Positions 14,896 to 23,551 are shown, numbered from the stretch's first letter. The stretch is 23,889 nt of DNA from an uncultured Shinella sp. (GCF_946479415.1 NZ_CAMLFY010000068.1:1-23889); one strand, 5' to 3'. Made by a program: numbers and translations. Notes: generated from the letters alone by a model not told the origin.

Positions 14896-16167
14896 ATGAG
14901 CAGTCCCGTCTTCGAGGCGCTGAGCGCTGAGACATTGCCGGAAAGGCTTGGCAGCAACGCCGCCCTCACCGAGACGATCGGCAGCGATACGTCGCGCTGG
15001 ACGGTCAAGGAAGTCGGTGACGGCAACCTCAATCTGGTCTTCATCGTCACGGGCGAAACGGGCGCGGTGATCGTCAAGCAGGCGCTGCCCTATGTGCGGC
15101 TCGTCGGCGAGAGCTGGCCGCTGCCGCTGAAGCGCTCCTTCTTCGAATATCACGCGCTGAAGCGCCAGGGCGCGCGCGATCCCGGCATGGTGCCTGACAT
15201 CCTGTTCTTCGACGAGGCGCAGGCGATCATCGTCATGGAATTCCTGACGCCGCATGTCATCCTGCGCCGTGCGCTGATCGATGGGCGCGAACTGCCGAAG
15301 ATCGGCCGCGACCTCGGCCTCTTCGTCGCCCGCACGCTGTTCCGCGGCTCCGACCTTTCCATGGTGACGCGCGAGAAGAAGGCGGATGTCGCGCTGTTTT
15401 CCGACAATGTCGAGCTTTGCGACATCTCGGAAAACCTCGTCTTCTCCGATCCCTATTTCGAAGCCGCGCTCAACCGTCACACCACGCCGCAGCTCGATCC
15501 GCTCGTTGCCGAATTGCGTGCCGACCGCGACCTCAAGGTCGAGGCGCAGCGGCTGAAGCACCTGTTCTCCGCCAAGGCCGAGACGCTCTGCCATGGCGAC
15601 CTGCACACCGGCTCCGTCATGGTGACCGACGACGAGACCCGCGTCATCGACCCGGAATTCGCCTTCTACGGCCCGATCAGCTTCGATGTCGGCATGCTGA
15701 TCGCCAATTTCTGGATGAGCTATTTCTCGCAGGCCGGCCACGAAGCCTCCCTCGGCGCGCGCGACAGCATGCGCGCCTATCTGCTCGACACGATCGATAC
15801 GCTCTGGGAGACGTTCCGGGCGGAATTTTCCCATCTCTGGCGCACCGAGCGCAAGGGCATCCTCTATCAGGCGAGCCTCTTCGAGGACCGCAACGACCCG
15901 CTCGCGGCCGAGCAGGCGCTCAACATCGTCATCGACGAGATCTGGCGCGAAATGCTCGGCTTTGCCGGCATCGAGATCCACCGCCGCATCCTCGGCCTTG
16001 CCCACAATGCCGATTTCGAAACCATCGCCGACCCCGACCGCCGCGCGCCCTGCGAAAGCAAGGCGCTGAAGTTCGGGCGTCACCTCGCCGTCAACCGGCA
16101 GCGCATCCACAGCCTCCGCGATATCCGCGAGACGGTGGAGCGGCTTGAAAAGGAGATCCTCGCGTGA
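14896..16167 (+). CDS. mtnK: MtnK-like 5-methylthioribose-type sugar 1-kinase
   Basis: A 423-residue small-molecule kinase of the MtnK family, which phosphorylates the anomeric oxygen of 5-methylthioribose or a similar 5-modified pentose using ATP. It has the glycine-rich [10 protein letters not shown] loop, [11 protein letters not shown], the catalytic loop HGDLHTGS (His233-Asp235), and DPEFAFYGP (Asp252) for metal binding, all typical of MtnK. Length fits the family (about 390-430). AGGAGGAG precedes the ATG at 14896. It is first of five plus-strand genes; its stop overlaps the mtnA start (GTGA), so they are coupled. None of the usual methionine-salvage genes mtnB, mtnC, mtnD or mtnP is in the window, so the product is probably not handled by that pathway. 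Substrate specificity is inferred only. Confidence 0.88.
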   Translation: MSSPVFEALSAETLPERLGSNAALTETIGSDTSRWTVKEVGDGNLNLVFIVTGETGAVIVKQALPYVRLVGESWPLPLKRSFFEYHALKRQGARDPGMVPDILFFDEAQAIIVMEFLTPHVILRRALIDGRELPKIGRDLGLFVARTLFRGSDLSMVTREKKADVALFSDNVELCDISENLVFSDPYFEAALNRHTTPQLDPLVAELRADRDLKVEAQRLKHLFSAKAETLCHGDLHTGSVMVTDDETRVIDPEFAFYGPISFDVGMLIANFWMSYFSQAGHEASLGARDSMRAYLLDTIDTLWETFRAEFSHLWRTERKGILYQASLFEDRNDPLAAEQALNIVIDEIWREMLGFAGIEIHRRILGLAHNADFETIADPDRRAPCESKALKFGRHLAVNRQRIHSLRDIRETVERLEKEILA

Positions 16168-17258
16168 AAGTCGGAGAACGCCACTATCATACGATCTGGC
16201 TGAACGAGGACGGCCGCGCCGTCGACATCATCGATCAGCGCTGGCTGCCGCATGAATTCCGCGTCGTCACGCTGAAGACCGTCGCCGATGTCGCCGTCGC
16301 CATCCGGGACATGTGGGTCCGCGGCGCGCCGCTGATCGGCGTCACCGCCGCCTATGGCGTCGCCATCGCCATGGCAAAGGATCCGTCCGATGCGCATCTC
16401 GATGCCGTCTGGGAAGAGCTGAATGAAACGCGCCCGACCGCTATCAACCTGCGCTGGGCGCTGAATGCGATGCGCGAGCATCTGCGCCCGCTGCCAGAAG
16501 CCGAGCGCGCTGCCGCCGCCTATGCGCGCGCCGCCGAGATCGCCGAAGAGGATGTCGAGCTCAACCGCGCCATCGGCGCCAATGGCCTCGACGTCATCCG
16601 CAAGATCGCCGCCAAGAAGAAGCAGGGTGAGCCCGTACGCATCCTCACCCATTGCAATGCCGGCTGGCTTGCGACCGTCGATTACGGCACCGCAACGGCG
16701 CCGATCTACATGGCCGTCGAGGCGGGCATTCCCGTCCACGTCTATGTCGACGAGACCCGCCCGCGCAACCAGGGCGCCTATCTCACCGCCTGGGAGATGA
16801 ACGGCCACGGCGTGCCGCACACGCTGATCGTCGACAATGCCGGCGGCCACCTGATGCAGCATGGCGATATCGACATGGTGATCGTCGGCACCGACCGCAC
16901 CACGGCGAATGGCGACGTCTGCAACAAGATCGGCACCTACCTGAAGGCGCTTGCCGCGCGCGACAACAACGTGCCCTTCTATGTCGCGCTGCCCTCGCCC
17001 ACCATCGACTGGACGGTACATGACGGCGTCAAGGAAATCCCGATCGAGGAGCGCACCGCCGATGAGGTGAGCTTTGTACAGGGCCGCGCCGCCGATGGCT
17101 CGATTGCCAGCGTGCGCATCTCGCCGGAGGGAAGCCCCGCCGCCAACCCCGCCTTCGACGTCACGCCCGCCCGCCTCATCACCGGCCTCATCACCGAGCG
17201 CGGCATCGCCATACCCTCGCCCGAGGGCCTGAAGGCGCTCTTCCCGGAACGGAGCTGA
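16164..17258 (+). CDS. mtnA: MtnA-like 5-methylthioribose-1-phosphate isomerase
   Basis: A 364-residue aldose-1-phosphate to ketose-1-phosphate isomerase of the MtnA/eIF2B-like family. Conserved pieces are the [17 protein letters not shown] block, the THCNAG catalytic Cys164, and [10 protein letters not shown] with Asp244, matching the Cys/Asp pair of known MtnA enzymes. The start is a GTG overlapping the mtnK stop, with AAGGAG upstream. It would turn the kinase product into a 5-modified ribulose-1-phosphate, the point where the aldolase and RLP branches could part. Members of the family also act on 5-deoxyribose-1-phosphate, so the name does not fix the substrate. Confidence 0.9.
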   Translation: MKVGERHYHTIWLNEDGRAVDIIDQRWLPHEFRVVTLKTVADVAVAIRDMWVRGAPLIGVTAAYGVAIAMAKDPSDAHLDAVWEELNETRPTAINLRWALNAMREHLRPLPEAERAAAAYARAAEIAEEDVELNRAIGANGLDVIRKIAAKKKQGEPVRILTHCNAGWLATVDYGTATAPIYMAVEAGIPVHVYVDETRPRNQGAYLTAWEMNGHGVPHTLIVDNAGGHLMQHGDIDMVIVGTDRTTANGDVCNKIGTYLKALAARDNNVPFYVALPSPTIDWTVHDGVKEIPIEERTADEVSFVQGRAADGSIASVRISPEGSPAANPAFDVTPARLITGLITERGIAIPSPEGLKALFPERS

Positions 17259-17262
17259 GACG

Positions 17263-18198
17263 ATGAGCCTTTCCAACCGAAAATCCACCGAGGAGATTGC
17301 GCTCGGCATCCGCCGCCGCGTGTTCTTCCACACGATGAAGCACAATGGCGGTTATCTCAGCCAGGCCTGTTCGGCCGCCGAAAGCCTTGCGCTGCTCTAT
17401 AACGAGGTGCTGAAGCTCGGCGAACCGACATTGCCGAAGGTGCCGCTGCCCTTCCGCGGCGTGCCCTCGGCGCACAATCCGGATGCCTTCACCGGCGCCG
17501 GCTACCACGGCCCCGTCGGCCCGGACTACGACCGCTTCTTCATCTCGCCCGCCCATTATGCGCTCGTCATCTATTCCGCATTGATCGAGACCGGTCGCAT
17601 GGACGAGCATGCGCTCGACCATTTCAACAAGGATGGCGGCTCGGTCGAGATGATCGGCGCCGAACACAGCCCCGGCATGGAAGTGACGACGGGCTCGCTG
17701 GCGCAGGGCCTTTCCATGGCCTCGGGCGTCGCCTGGGCGCGGCTGCGCAAGAAGGAACCCGGCAAGGTCTGGGTCTATATGTCGGACGGCGAATTCCAGG
17801 AGGGCCAGACCTGGGAATGCCTTGCGGCGATGAGCTATCACAAGATCGACAATATCCGCGTCATCGTCGATGTGAACCGCCAGCAATGCGACGGCGCCAT
17901 GTCCTCGGTACTCGACCTTGGCGATCTCGCCGCCCGCGTCGCGTCCTTCGGCGTGACCTGCCGTTCGGTGGACGGCCATGATCTCGGCGCGCTCAGCGAA
18001 GCGGCCGAAAGCACCGAACCCGGCAAGCCGCTCGTCATCCTCGCCAACACCTCGCCCTATCAGGGCATGGATTTCCTCAAGAAGCGCTTCCCCCGCCTGC
18101 ACTATGTGCGCTTCAAGAGCGCGGAGGAGCGGCTGGAAATGCGGGACGCGCTCGCCGTCGAACTCGGCATCGATCTCACCGCGATGGAAGGGGCCTGA
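17263..18198 (+). CDS. transketolase-like N-terminal subunit (ThDP-binding)
   Basis: A 311-residue ThDP-binding half of a split transketolase. It has GSLAQGLSMASG and the thiamine motif region SDGEFQEGQTWE (Ser174-Glu177) to VDVN (Asn205), spacing normal for the GDG-x-N motif. The first Gly of GDG is Ser. SPAHYALVIYSAL and GAEHSPGMEVTTGSL are typical of the N-terminal half, and GVDGHD-like SVDGHDLGAL follows. The gene starts 4 bases after mtnA with GGAG upstream. It must work with the next gene, which carries the pyrimidine-binding half. Two-subunit transketolases occur in specialised sugar pathways, such as the D-apiose route (AptA/AptB), so it is likely not the housekeeping enzyme. Confidence 0.9.
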   Translation: MSLSNRKSTEEIALGIRRRVFFHTMKHNGGYLSQACSAAESLALLYNEVLKLGEPTLPKVPLPFRGVPSAHNPDAFTGAGYHGPVGPDYDRFFISPAHYALVIYSALIETGRMDEHALDHFNKDGGSVEMIGAEHSPGMEVTTGSLAQGLSMASGVAWARLRKKEPGKVWVYMSDGEFQEGQTWECLAAMSYHKIDNIRVIVDVNRQQCDGAMSSVLDLGDLAARVASFGVTCRSVDGHDLGALSEAAESTEPGKPLVILANTSPYQGMDFLKKRFPRLHYVRFKSAEERLEMRDALAVELGIDLTAMEGA

Positions 18199-18200
18199 CC

Positions 18201-19202
18201 ATGGTCGAAATCGTCAACCGCCCCTACGCCAAAGCCTTCGAGGCCTTCGCCACCGCACGTCCCGAAGTCCTCTGCCTGTCGGCCGACCTCACCTCGTCCT
18301 GCGAGGTCGACGGTTTTCGCGACCGGCATCCTGAAAAATTCCTGTCTCTCGGCATGGCCGAGCAGAACATGCTGTCCTTCGCCGGCGGCCTTGCCATGCA
18401 GGGGTTTCGGCCGTTCATCCATACGTTCTCGGTGTTCCTGTATCGCCGGCCCTACGACCAGCTGATCAACTCGATTGCCTATTCCAACCGCAAGGTCCGG
18501 CTGATGGGCTTCCTGCCCGGTATCACCACGCCGGGCGGCATCACGCATCAGGCCATCGAGGATATCGCGGTGCTGCGCGCCGTGCCGAACATGACGATCC
18601 TCGAAACGGGCGACGCCACCGAAGTCGAGACCGTGCTTGAGGTTGCCGACAGCATCGACGGCCCCGTCTATGTCCGCATCCTGCGTGGCGAGGTGCCGCG
18701 CCTGTTCTCGACGCCCTTCGAATTCAACAGGCTGCGCACGCTCTCGGAAGGCGACGACATCCTCGTCGTCTCCTCCGGTGTGTGCACCGAAGAGGCGTTG
18801 CGCGCCACCGGGCCGATCGCCGCGCGCGGCATCGGCGTCCACCATCTGCATGCCTCGACGCTGAAGCCCTTCGACCGAGACGGCCTGCTGAAAGCCGCGC
18901 GCGGCAAGAAGGGTATCGTGACCCTGGAGAACCACACGATCGTCGGCGGCCTCGGCTCGCTGGTCGCGGAAATCCTCGCGGAAGAAGGGCTCGGCATCCG
19001 CCTCAAGCGCCTCGGCCTCAACGACACTTTCGCGCATGGTGCATCCAAGCCGTATCTCATGAAGAAATACGGCCTTGATGCTGGCGCGCTTGTTGCAGCC
19101 ATCGAAAGCCTCGTCGGCAAGCCCCTTGCCATCGGCGAGGAGGAACTGGCGGAAGTGCGTCTCGACCACGTGCATTCCGCCCAGAAGGCCGAGGCGCTCT
19201 GA
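18201..19202 (+). CDS. transketolase-like C-terminal subunit
   Basis: A 333-residue partner carrying the pyrimidine-binding and C-terminal domains of transketolase. It has ADLTSSCEVDGF, GMAEQNM with Glu54 (the conserved glutamate that activates ThDP) and GFRPFIHTFSVFLYRRPYDQ. ITHQAIEDIAVLR matches the loop HxxxEDI common to the family, and TLENHTIVGGLGS lies in the C-terminal domain. It starts 2 bases after the N-subunit stop with GAAGGGG upstream, and its own stop overlaps the RLP start (TGATG). The pair would cleave C2-C3 of a ketose-5-phosphate. The natural two-carbon donor here could be the RLP product, which is an inference. Confidence 0.9.
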   Translation: MVEIVNRPYAKAFEAFATARPEVLCLSADLTSSCEVDGFRDRHPEKFLSLGMAEQNMLSFAGGLAMQGFRPFIHTFSVFLYRRPYDQLINSIAYSNRKVRLMGFLPGITTPGGITHQAIEDIAVLRAVPNMTILETGDATEVETVLEVADSIDGPVYVRILRGEVPRLFSTPFEFNRLRTLSEGDDILVVSSGVCTEEALRATGPIAARGIGVHHLHASTLKPFDRDGLLKAARGKKGIVTLENHTIVGGLGSLVAEILAEEGLGIRLKRLGLNDTFAHGASKPYLMKKYGLDAGALVAAIESLVGKPLAIGEEELAEVRLDHVHSAQKAEAL

Positions 19203-20320
19203 TGGCGGCGCGCTTCACGGTCACCTATTTCGTGCGCGCCGCCGACGAGGCGGAAGCCAGGGCGCGCGCGCTCGACATCGCGCTGGAACAGACCGTCGAA
19301 ATTCCGCGCAGCGTCGTGCCGAAGGGCTATGTCGAGGACGAAATCCTCGGCCGGCTGGAAAGCCTGAACAGGGATATCGAGGGCCGGCCGGGTTTTCTCG
19401 CTACGATCTCCTATTCGGAGGACGATGTCGGCGGCGATTTCCTGCAGTTCCTCAATATCGTCTTCGGCAACAGCTCGATCAAGCCGGGCCTGAAGGTCGA
19501 GGATATCGGTCTCTCGCCCGGCCTGCTCACCCTCTGCGCGGGGCCACGCCATGGCATAGCGGGCCTGCGCGCCCGTGCCGGCATCGGCGAAAAGCCGCTT
19601 CTGATGTCCGCCATCAAGCCGGTCGGTCTGTCGACCGCACAGCTTGCCCGCCTTGCCCATGATTTCGCGTTGGGCGGCATGCATTTCGTGAAGGACGACC
19701 ACGGCCTCGTCGACCAAAAGACCGCGCCCTTCGATGAGCGGCTGAAGGCCTGCATCGACGCTGTCGGCGACGCCAATGCCAAGAGCGGCGGCAAAACGAG
19801 CTTCGTGCCCAACATCACCGGCCCCGCCACCGCCATCATCGAACGGGCAAAGCAGGCGCAGGCACTTGGCGCGGGCGGCGTGATGATCGCACCGGCGCTC
19901 GCCGGCTACGACATCGTGCGCACGCTCGCCGCCGATCCGGATTTTTCCCTGCCGATTGTCTCGCACCCCGCCTTTTCCGGCACCAATGTCGTCTCGCCCG
20001 ATTGCGGCTTCTCGCACCGCGCCTTTTTCGGCACGCTGCACCGCCTGATGGGCGCCGACGCCGTGGTCTATCCGAATTTCGGCGGCCGCTTCGGCTTCAC
20101 GCGTGAAGAATGCCAGTCGATCGCGAGGGCCTGCGCCGTGGACATGGGCGGCCCGAAGGCCATCGTCGCCGCCCCCGGCGGCGGCATGACCTTTGCCCGC
20201 ATTCCCGAAATGCGCGACGCCTACGGCAATGACGTCATGTATCTCGTCGGCGGTGCGCTGCTATCCGAACCGGACCTCGTCGGCGCCTGCAAACGTCTGG
20301 TCGCTGCGGTCGAAGATTGA
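19202..20320 (+). CDS. RuBisCO-like protein (form IV), probable sugar-phosphate isomerase/enolase
   Basis: A 372-residue RuBisCO large-subunit homologue without carboxylase activity expected. Motifs: SAIKPVGLS (Lys139, matching RuBisCO Lys175; the Lys177 position is Val), GMHFVKDDHGL (Lys164 matches the carbamylated Lys201, Asp166 matches Asp203, but Glu204 is His167), SHPAFSG (His255), loop-6 region NFGGRFGF, and phosphate-binding APGGGMTF and VGGALL. The protein is shorter than most RLPs. Known RLPs enolise or isomerise sugar phosphates, for example 5-methylthioribulose-1-phosphate. It is last in an operon with MtnK, MtnA and split transketolase, translationally coupled to the latter. I infer it converts a ketose-1-phosphate to a ketose-5-phosphate for transketolase. 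The RLP subtype (photo/non-photo/DeepYkr) was not determined. Confidence 0.9.
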   Translation: MAARFTVTYFVRAADEAEARARALDIALEQTVEIPRSVVPKGYVEDEILGRLESLNRDIEGRPGFLATISYSEDDVGGDFLQFLNIVFGNSSIKPGLKVEDIGLSPGLLTLCAGPRHGIAGLRARAGIGEKPLLMSAIKPVGLSTAQLARLAHDFALGGMHFVKDDHGLVDQKTAPFDERLKACIDAVGDANAKSGGKTSFVPNITGPATAIIERAKQAQALGAGGVMIAPALAGYDIVRTLAADPDFSLPIVSHPAFSGTNVVSPDCGFSHRAFFGTLHRLMGADAVVYPNFGGRFGFTREECQSIARACAVDMGGPKAIVAAPGGGMTFARIPEMRDAYGNDVMYLVGGALLSEPDLVGACKRLVAAVED

Positions 20321-20324
20321 AGCG

Positions 20325-21245
20325 TCAGGGCTTGCCGACACCGGTCAGCTCGGTCCTTGCCAGAAGCCGCACGACCCAGTCGACGAAGACGCGCACCTTG
20401 TTGCTGAGGTGCCGGTTCGGCGGATAGACGATGTAAAGCGGGATAGGCTCCATCCGCCAGCCCGGAAGAACCGGAACAAGCTGGCCTCTTTCGATCGCAT
20501 CGCGCGCCATAAAGCAGGCCAGCGGCGCAACGCCGAGACCGGACAGCGCCGCAGCCAGATAGCTGCGCGCGTCGTTGACCGAGAGAATATACCGGCTGTT
20601 GATCTCCACCGTCTCGCCATCCCGGGTGAATTCGAAGGGCATGATGCGGTTGATCTGCGCCAGGAAGTAGTTCACGCAATGATGCGCCGCCTCCAGGTCG
20701 GAGGGATGCTCGGGCATGCCGAAGCGGTCGATATAGGCGGGTGCCGCACAGGCCACTAGGCCCATCTCCCCGACGCGCCGCGCGATCAGCGAGGCATTGC
20801 CCGGTGATCCCGCGCGCAGCGCGCAGTCGACATTCTCGGCGAGATAATCCACGGTGCGGTCGCCCACCCCGAGATCGACGTTGATATCGGGGTATTTCTC
20901 ATGGAAATCATTGAGTTCGGGAATGATCAGCAGGTCCGCGAAGGCGCCGGACATTTCAACGCGCAGGCGCCCGCTCGGGCTCATGCGGGAATGCGAGAGA
21001 CTGCCGTCCAGTTCGTCGATCTCGGTGACGATCTGGTTTGCCCGCTCATAGTAAAGCGCGCCGTCCGTCGTGACCATGACGCGGCGCGTGGTGCGGTTGA
21101 GCAGTTTGGTCTGAAGATGCGTTTCGAGATTCTGGATCAGGTTGCTGACGGTTGCCTTGGGCATGCCGAGTGCTGCGGAAGCGCCCGTGAAGCTGCCCGT
21201 CTCCACCACACGAAGGAAGACGCGCATCGCAGAAAGCTGATCCAT
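20325..21245 (-). CDS. LysR-family transcriptional regulator
   Basis: A 306-residue LysR regulator with an N-terminal winged HTH (MDQLSAMRVFLRVVETGSFT, then SAALGMPKATVSNLIQNLE and LLNRTTRRV) and a substrate-binding domain with PSGRLRVEMSG and DCALRAG. Its stop is 4 bases from the RLP stop, leaving no room for a terminator. It is divergent from the hydrolase-RND genes, its likely targets. The ligand is unknown. The start ATG at 21245 gives normal LysR length. Confidence 0.93.
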   Translation of the reverse strand: MDQLSAMRVFLRVVETGSFTGASAALGMPKATVSNLIQNLETHLQTKLLNRTTRRVMVTTDGALYYERANQIVTEIDELDGSLSHSRMSPSGRLRVEMSGAFADLLIIPELNDFHEKYPDINVDLGVGDRTVDYLAENVDCALRAGSPGNASLIARRVGEMGLVACAAPAYIDRFGMPEHPSDLEAAHHCVNYFLAQINRIMPFEFTRDGETVEINSRYILSVNDARSYLAAALSGLGVAPLACFMARDAIERGQLVPVLPGWRMEPIPLYIVYPPNRHLSNKVRVFVDWVVRLLARTELTGVGKP

Positions 21246-21388
21246 GGAACATTCCCACGTTGGAAGCTATGATTGTTCGAAATCTTGGACAGTGAAATCC
21301 GTTTTACCACACTTATCTGGGCAAAATGACTGACGATATAAATGGTGAGGGACCAGCTTATTTCCAAGCGGCCCACAGGACAAAATCG
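21246..21388. promoter_or_regulatory. LysR / hydrolase-RND divergent promoter region
   Basis: AT-rich gap between the divergent genes. A TATAAAT box at 21337-21343 would place the transcription start near 21348, after the ATG at 21326, which favours the hydrolase start at 21389. A weak TGTTC...GGACA inverted element lies near 21273-21290. No firm -35 box was found. Confidence 0.4.
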
Positions 21389-22186
21389 ATGCCGGTAGAG
21401 ATCAAGGATATGACGTTTGACAAGGTGGCCATCGGCCCCGTGTCGGTGCGCGTCTATCAGGGCGCCGAATACGCCAAGGGCGCGCCCGTCCTGCTCTATT
21501 TCCACGGCGGCGCCTTCACGGAAACCGGGCTCAAGCATTGCCCGCTTGCCGAATGCATCGCCTCGACCGGCGCCATCGTCGCCGTGCCCGACTACAATGC
21601 GATTGGCGGCGGCGTCTTCCCCAAGCCGCTGGAAGTCGGCTTCTCGATCTTCTCCTATCTCGCCAAGAAGCGCGCCGGCCTCGGCGACCGCAAGTCGCCG
21701 CTCCTCATCGGCGGCGAGGAGGCGGGCGGCAATATCGCAGCCGGCGTGGCGCTGAAGGCGCGCGACCACTTCGCCGACGAACTCGACGGCCAGGTGCTGC
21801 TCTCGCCGCTGCTCGATCCCTTCATGGCCAGCCGCTCCTTCCGCGAGGCCGACGCCATCGGCATGCGCCAGCGCTGGGCGGATGGCTGGAGCCACTATCT
21901 CAGCGGCGGCGTGTGCCACCCCTATGCCGCGCCCTGCCTGTGTTCGCGTCTTTCCGATCTTGCCCCGGCGCTCGTGCTGACGGCGGCGGACGATCCGCTG
22001 CACGACGAGGCGCTGGGTTATGCCGATCGCCTCGCCCAGGCCGGCGTCAAGGTTCAGCAGCATGTCCTTCCCGCAGGAACAGGCTGGCCGACGATCTACA
22101 GCGGGACATCCAATGGAACCGGGCCATGGGCCGGCAGCCTAGCCAGCCAGTTTTCCGGTTTTGTTCAAAATATTAGCATTCACTGA
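21389..22186 (+). CDS. alpha/beta-hydrolase-fold protein, catalytically degenerate (HSL-like)
   Basis: A 265-residue (from the ATG at 21389) protein resembling the hormone-sensitive-lipase branch of alpha/beta hydrolases. The oxyanion HGG motif is intact (YFHGGAF, His39-Gly41) and Asp202 in ADDPLHDE fits the catalytic acid. The nucleophile site, normally GDSAGG, reads GEEAGG, so Ser is replaced by Glu111. The usual histidine in HGF near the C-terminus is also absent (PAGTGWP). It is therefore probably not a serine esterase; a binding or regulatory role is possible. An in-frame ATG at 21326 adds 21 residues; AGGACA before 21389 and the promoter-like box favour the shorter form. It probably precedes an RND pump in one operon and lies opposite a LysR regulator. 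Confidence 0.8.
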   Translation: MPVEIKDMTFDKVAIGPVSVRVYQGAEYAKGAPVLLYFHGGAFTETGLKHCPLAECIASTGAIVAVPDYNAIGGGVFPKPLEVGFSIFSYLAKKRAGLGDRKSPLLIGGEEAGGNIAAGVALKARDHFADELDGQVLLSPLLDPFMASRSFREADAIGMRQRWADGWSHYLSGGVCHPYAAPCLCSRLSDLAPALVLTAADDPLHDEALGYADRLAQAGVKVQQHVLPAGTGWPTIYSGTSNGTGPWAGSLASQFSGFVQNISIH

Positions 22187-22236
22187 TTTTATGGAACCCA
22201 AAGCATAGCGTGGCCTGAGGCCACAAGGAGAAAACA

Positions 22237-23427
22237 ATGCTATCGAAGCGCAAACGCTGGGCCCTCACGGGCACCGGCCTGGGATTGGCTGCGTCCGTTT
22301 TCGGCGCCGCCCTCATGGTTCAGGTCCCGAGCAAACCCGCCAAGGCCGAAGCTGCGGCGACGGCCGAAGTGCCCGCCGTGCCGGTCACCGTCGCGGTGGT
22401 CGAAAACAGGCATGTCGTGACCTGGCAGGAGTTTTCCGGCCGCCTGGAAGCCATCGACCGCGTGCAGATCCGCTCGCGCGTCGCCGGCGCCATCCAGTCC
22501 GTCGATTTTCGCGAGGGCGCGCTGGTGAAGGCCGGCGACCTGCTCTTCACGATCGATCCGCAACCCTTCCAGACCGCGGTGACCCAGGCCGAGGGGCAAT
22601 ATGCCTCGGCCGAGGCCCGCGTCAAACTTGCCAAGACGCAGCTCGAGCGCGGCGAGCGCCTCGCCCAGAGCGACAGCGTCTCGCAGAGCGAGATCGACCA
22701 GCGCCAGAACGCGCTGTCGGAAGCTGAGGCAAGCCTCAAGACGGCGCAGGCGACGCTCGATGCCGCCAAGCTGGAACTCAGCTATACCGAGGTCCGTGCG
22801 CCGGTTTCCGGCCGTGTCGGCAAGGTGGAGATCACCACCGGCAATCTCGTGGCCGGCGGCTCGGCCTCCCCGGCGCTGACGACGCTGGTCTCCGTCGATC
22901 CGATCTATGCCGGCTTCAATGTCAGCGAAGAAACGGTCGCCGCAGCGCTTGCGGCGCTCCCCGCCTCCGAAGGCGCGCTTCAGCCGATCGAGCAGATCCC
23001 GGTCGAAGTCGGCACGCTTGCCGACGAGGGCACGCCGATCCACGGCAAGCTCCAGCTCATCGGCAACGAGGTGGATGCCGCCAGCGGCACCATCACGGTG
23101 CGCGCCGTCTTCGACAATCCCGGCGGCAGGCTGATCCCCGGCCAGTTCGTGCGCATCCGCATGGGCGAGCCGAAGCCCGAGAGCAAGATCCTCGTCAGCG
23201 AGAAGGCCGTGGGCACCGACCAGGACAAGAAGTTCGTCTTCGTCGTCGACAAGGACAACAAGGTCACCTACCGGCCGATCGTGCTCGGCAGCCTTTCGGG
23301 CGGCGAGCGCATCGTCGAAAGCGGGCTCGCCAATGGCGACAAGGTCGTCGTCAACGGCCTGCAGCGCGTGCGCCCCGGCGTCGTGGTCGATCCGCAGGAG
23401 CAGGAAAGCGTCGCCTCCGTGAAGTAA
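22237..23427 (+). CDS. RND efflux periplasmic adaptor subunit
   Basis: A 396-residue membrane fusion protein (AcrA/MexE family) that links an RND pump to an outer-membrane channel. A hydrophobic N-terminal segment (GTGLGLAASVFGAALM) anchors or exports it; no lipobox Cys is seen. A lipoyl-like half (RVAGAIQSVDF) precedes a coiled-coil hairpin (~115-180, rich in Ala, Gln, Glu), then the second half RAPVSGRVGKVEITTGN. A beta-barrel and the C-terminal membrane-proximal domain follow, ending VRPGVVVDPQ. AAGGAG lies 7 bases before the ATG. The pump gene follows 124 bases downstream. Drug or toxic-compound specificity cannot be deduced. Confidence 0.93.
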   Translation: MLSKRKRWALTGTGLGLAASVFGAALMVQVPSKPAKAEAAATAEVPAVPVTVAVVENRHVVTWQEFSGRLEAIDRVQIRSRVAGAIQSVDFREGALVKAGDLLFTIDPQPFQTAVTQAEGQYASAEARVKLAKTQLERGERLAQSDSVSQSEIDQRQNALSEAEASLKTAQATLDAAKLELSYTEVRAPVSGRVGKVEITTGNLVAGGSASPALTTLVSVDPIYAGFNVSEETVAAALAALPASEGALQPIEQIPVEVGTLADEGTPIHGKLQLIGNEVDAASGTITVRAVFDNPGGRLIPGQFVRIRMGEPKPESKILVSEKAVGTDQDKKFVFVVDKDNKVTYRPIVLGSLSGGERIVESGLANGDKVVVNGLQRVRPGVVVDPQEQESVASVK

Positions 23428-23551
23428 CGGCGGCCGGCCGGGCGCCAAGCGCGCCCTGCCCCGTAACCCAAGCAAATCAATGTCCGCCGGCGGAGCCTTG
23501 CCCGCCGGACAGGACCGTTCGTCCGAATTTCATCCTGGAGAGGGTGCTGCA

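Noticed and set aside
14773..16110. 445-residue minus-strand frame opposite mtnK
   Set aside because: Antisense shadow; it would cover the divergent promoter and has no domain match that I recognise.
19202..20320. True RuBisCO large subunit
   Set aside because: The second catalytic lysine of KPK and the Glu204 equivalent are missing, the protein is short, and no small subunit or phosphoribulokinase is nearby.
23428..23551. Terminator between the RND adaptor and pump genes
   Set aside because: The GC-rich inverted repeat near 23482-23515 is imperfect and lacks a T-run, and these two genes are normally co-transcribed.
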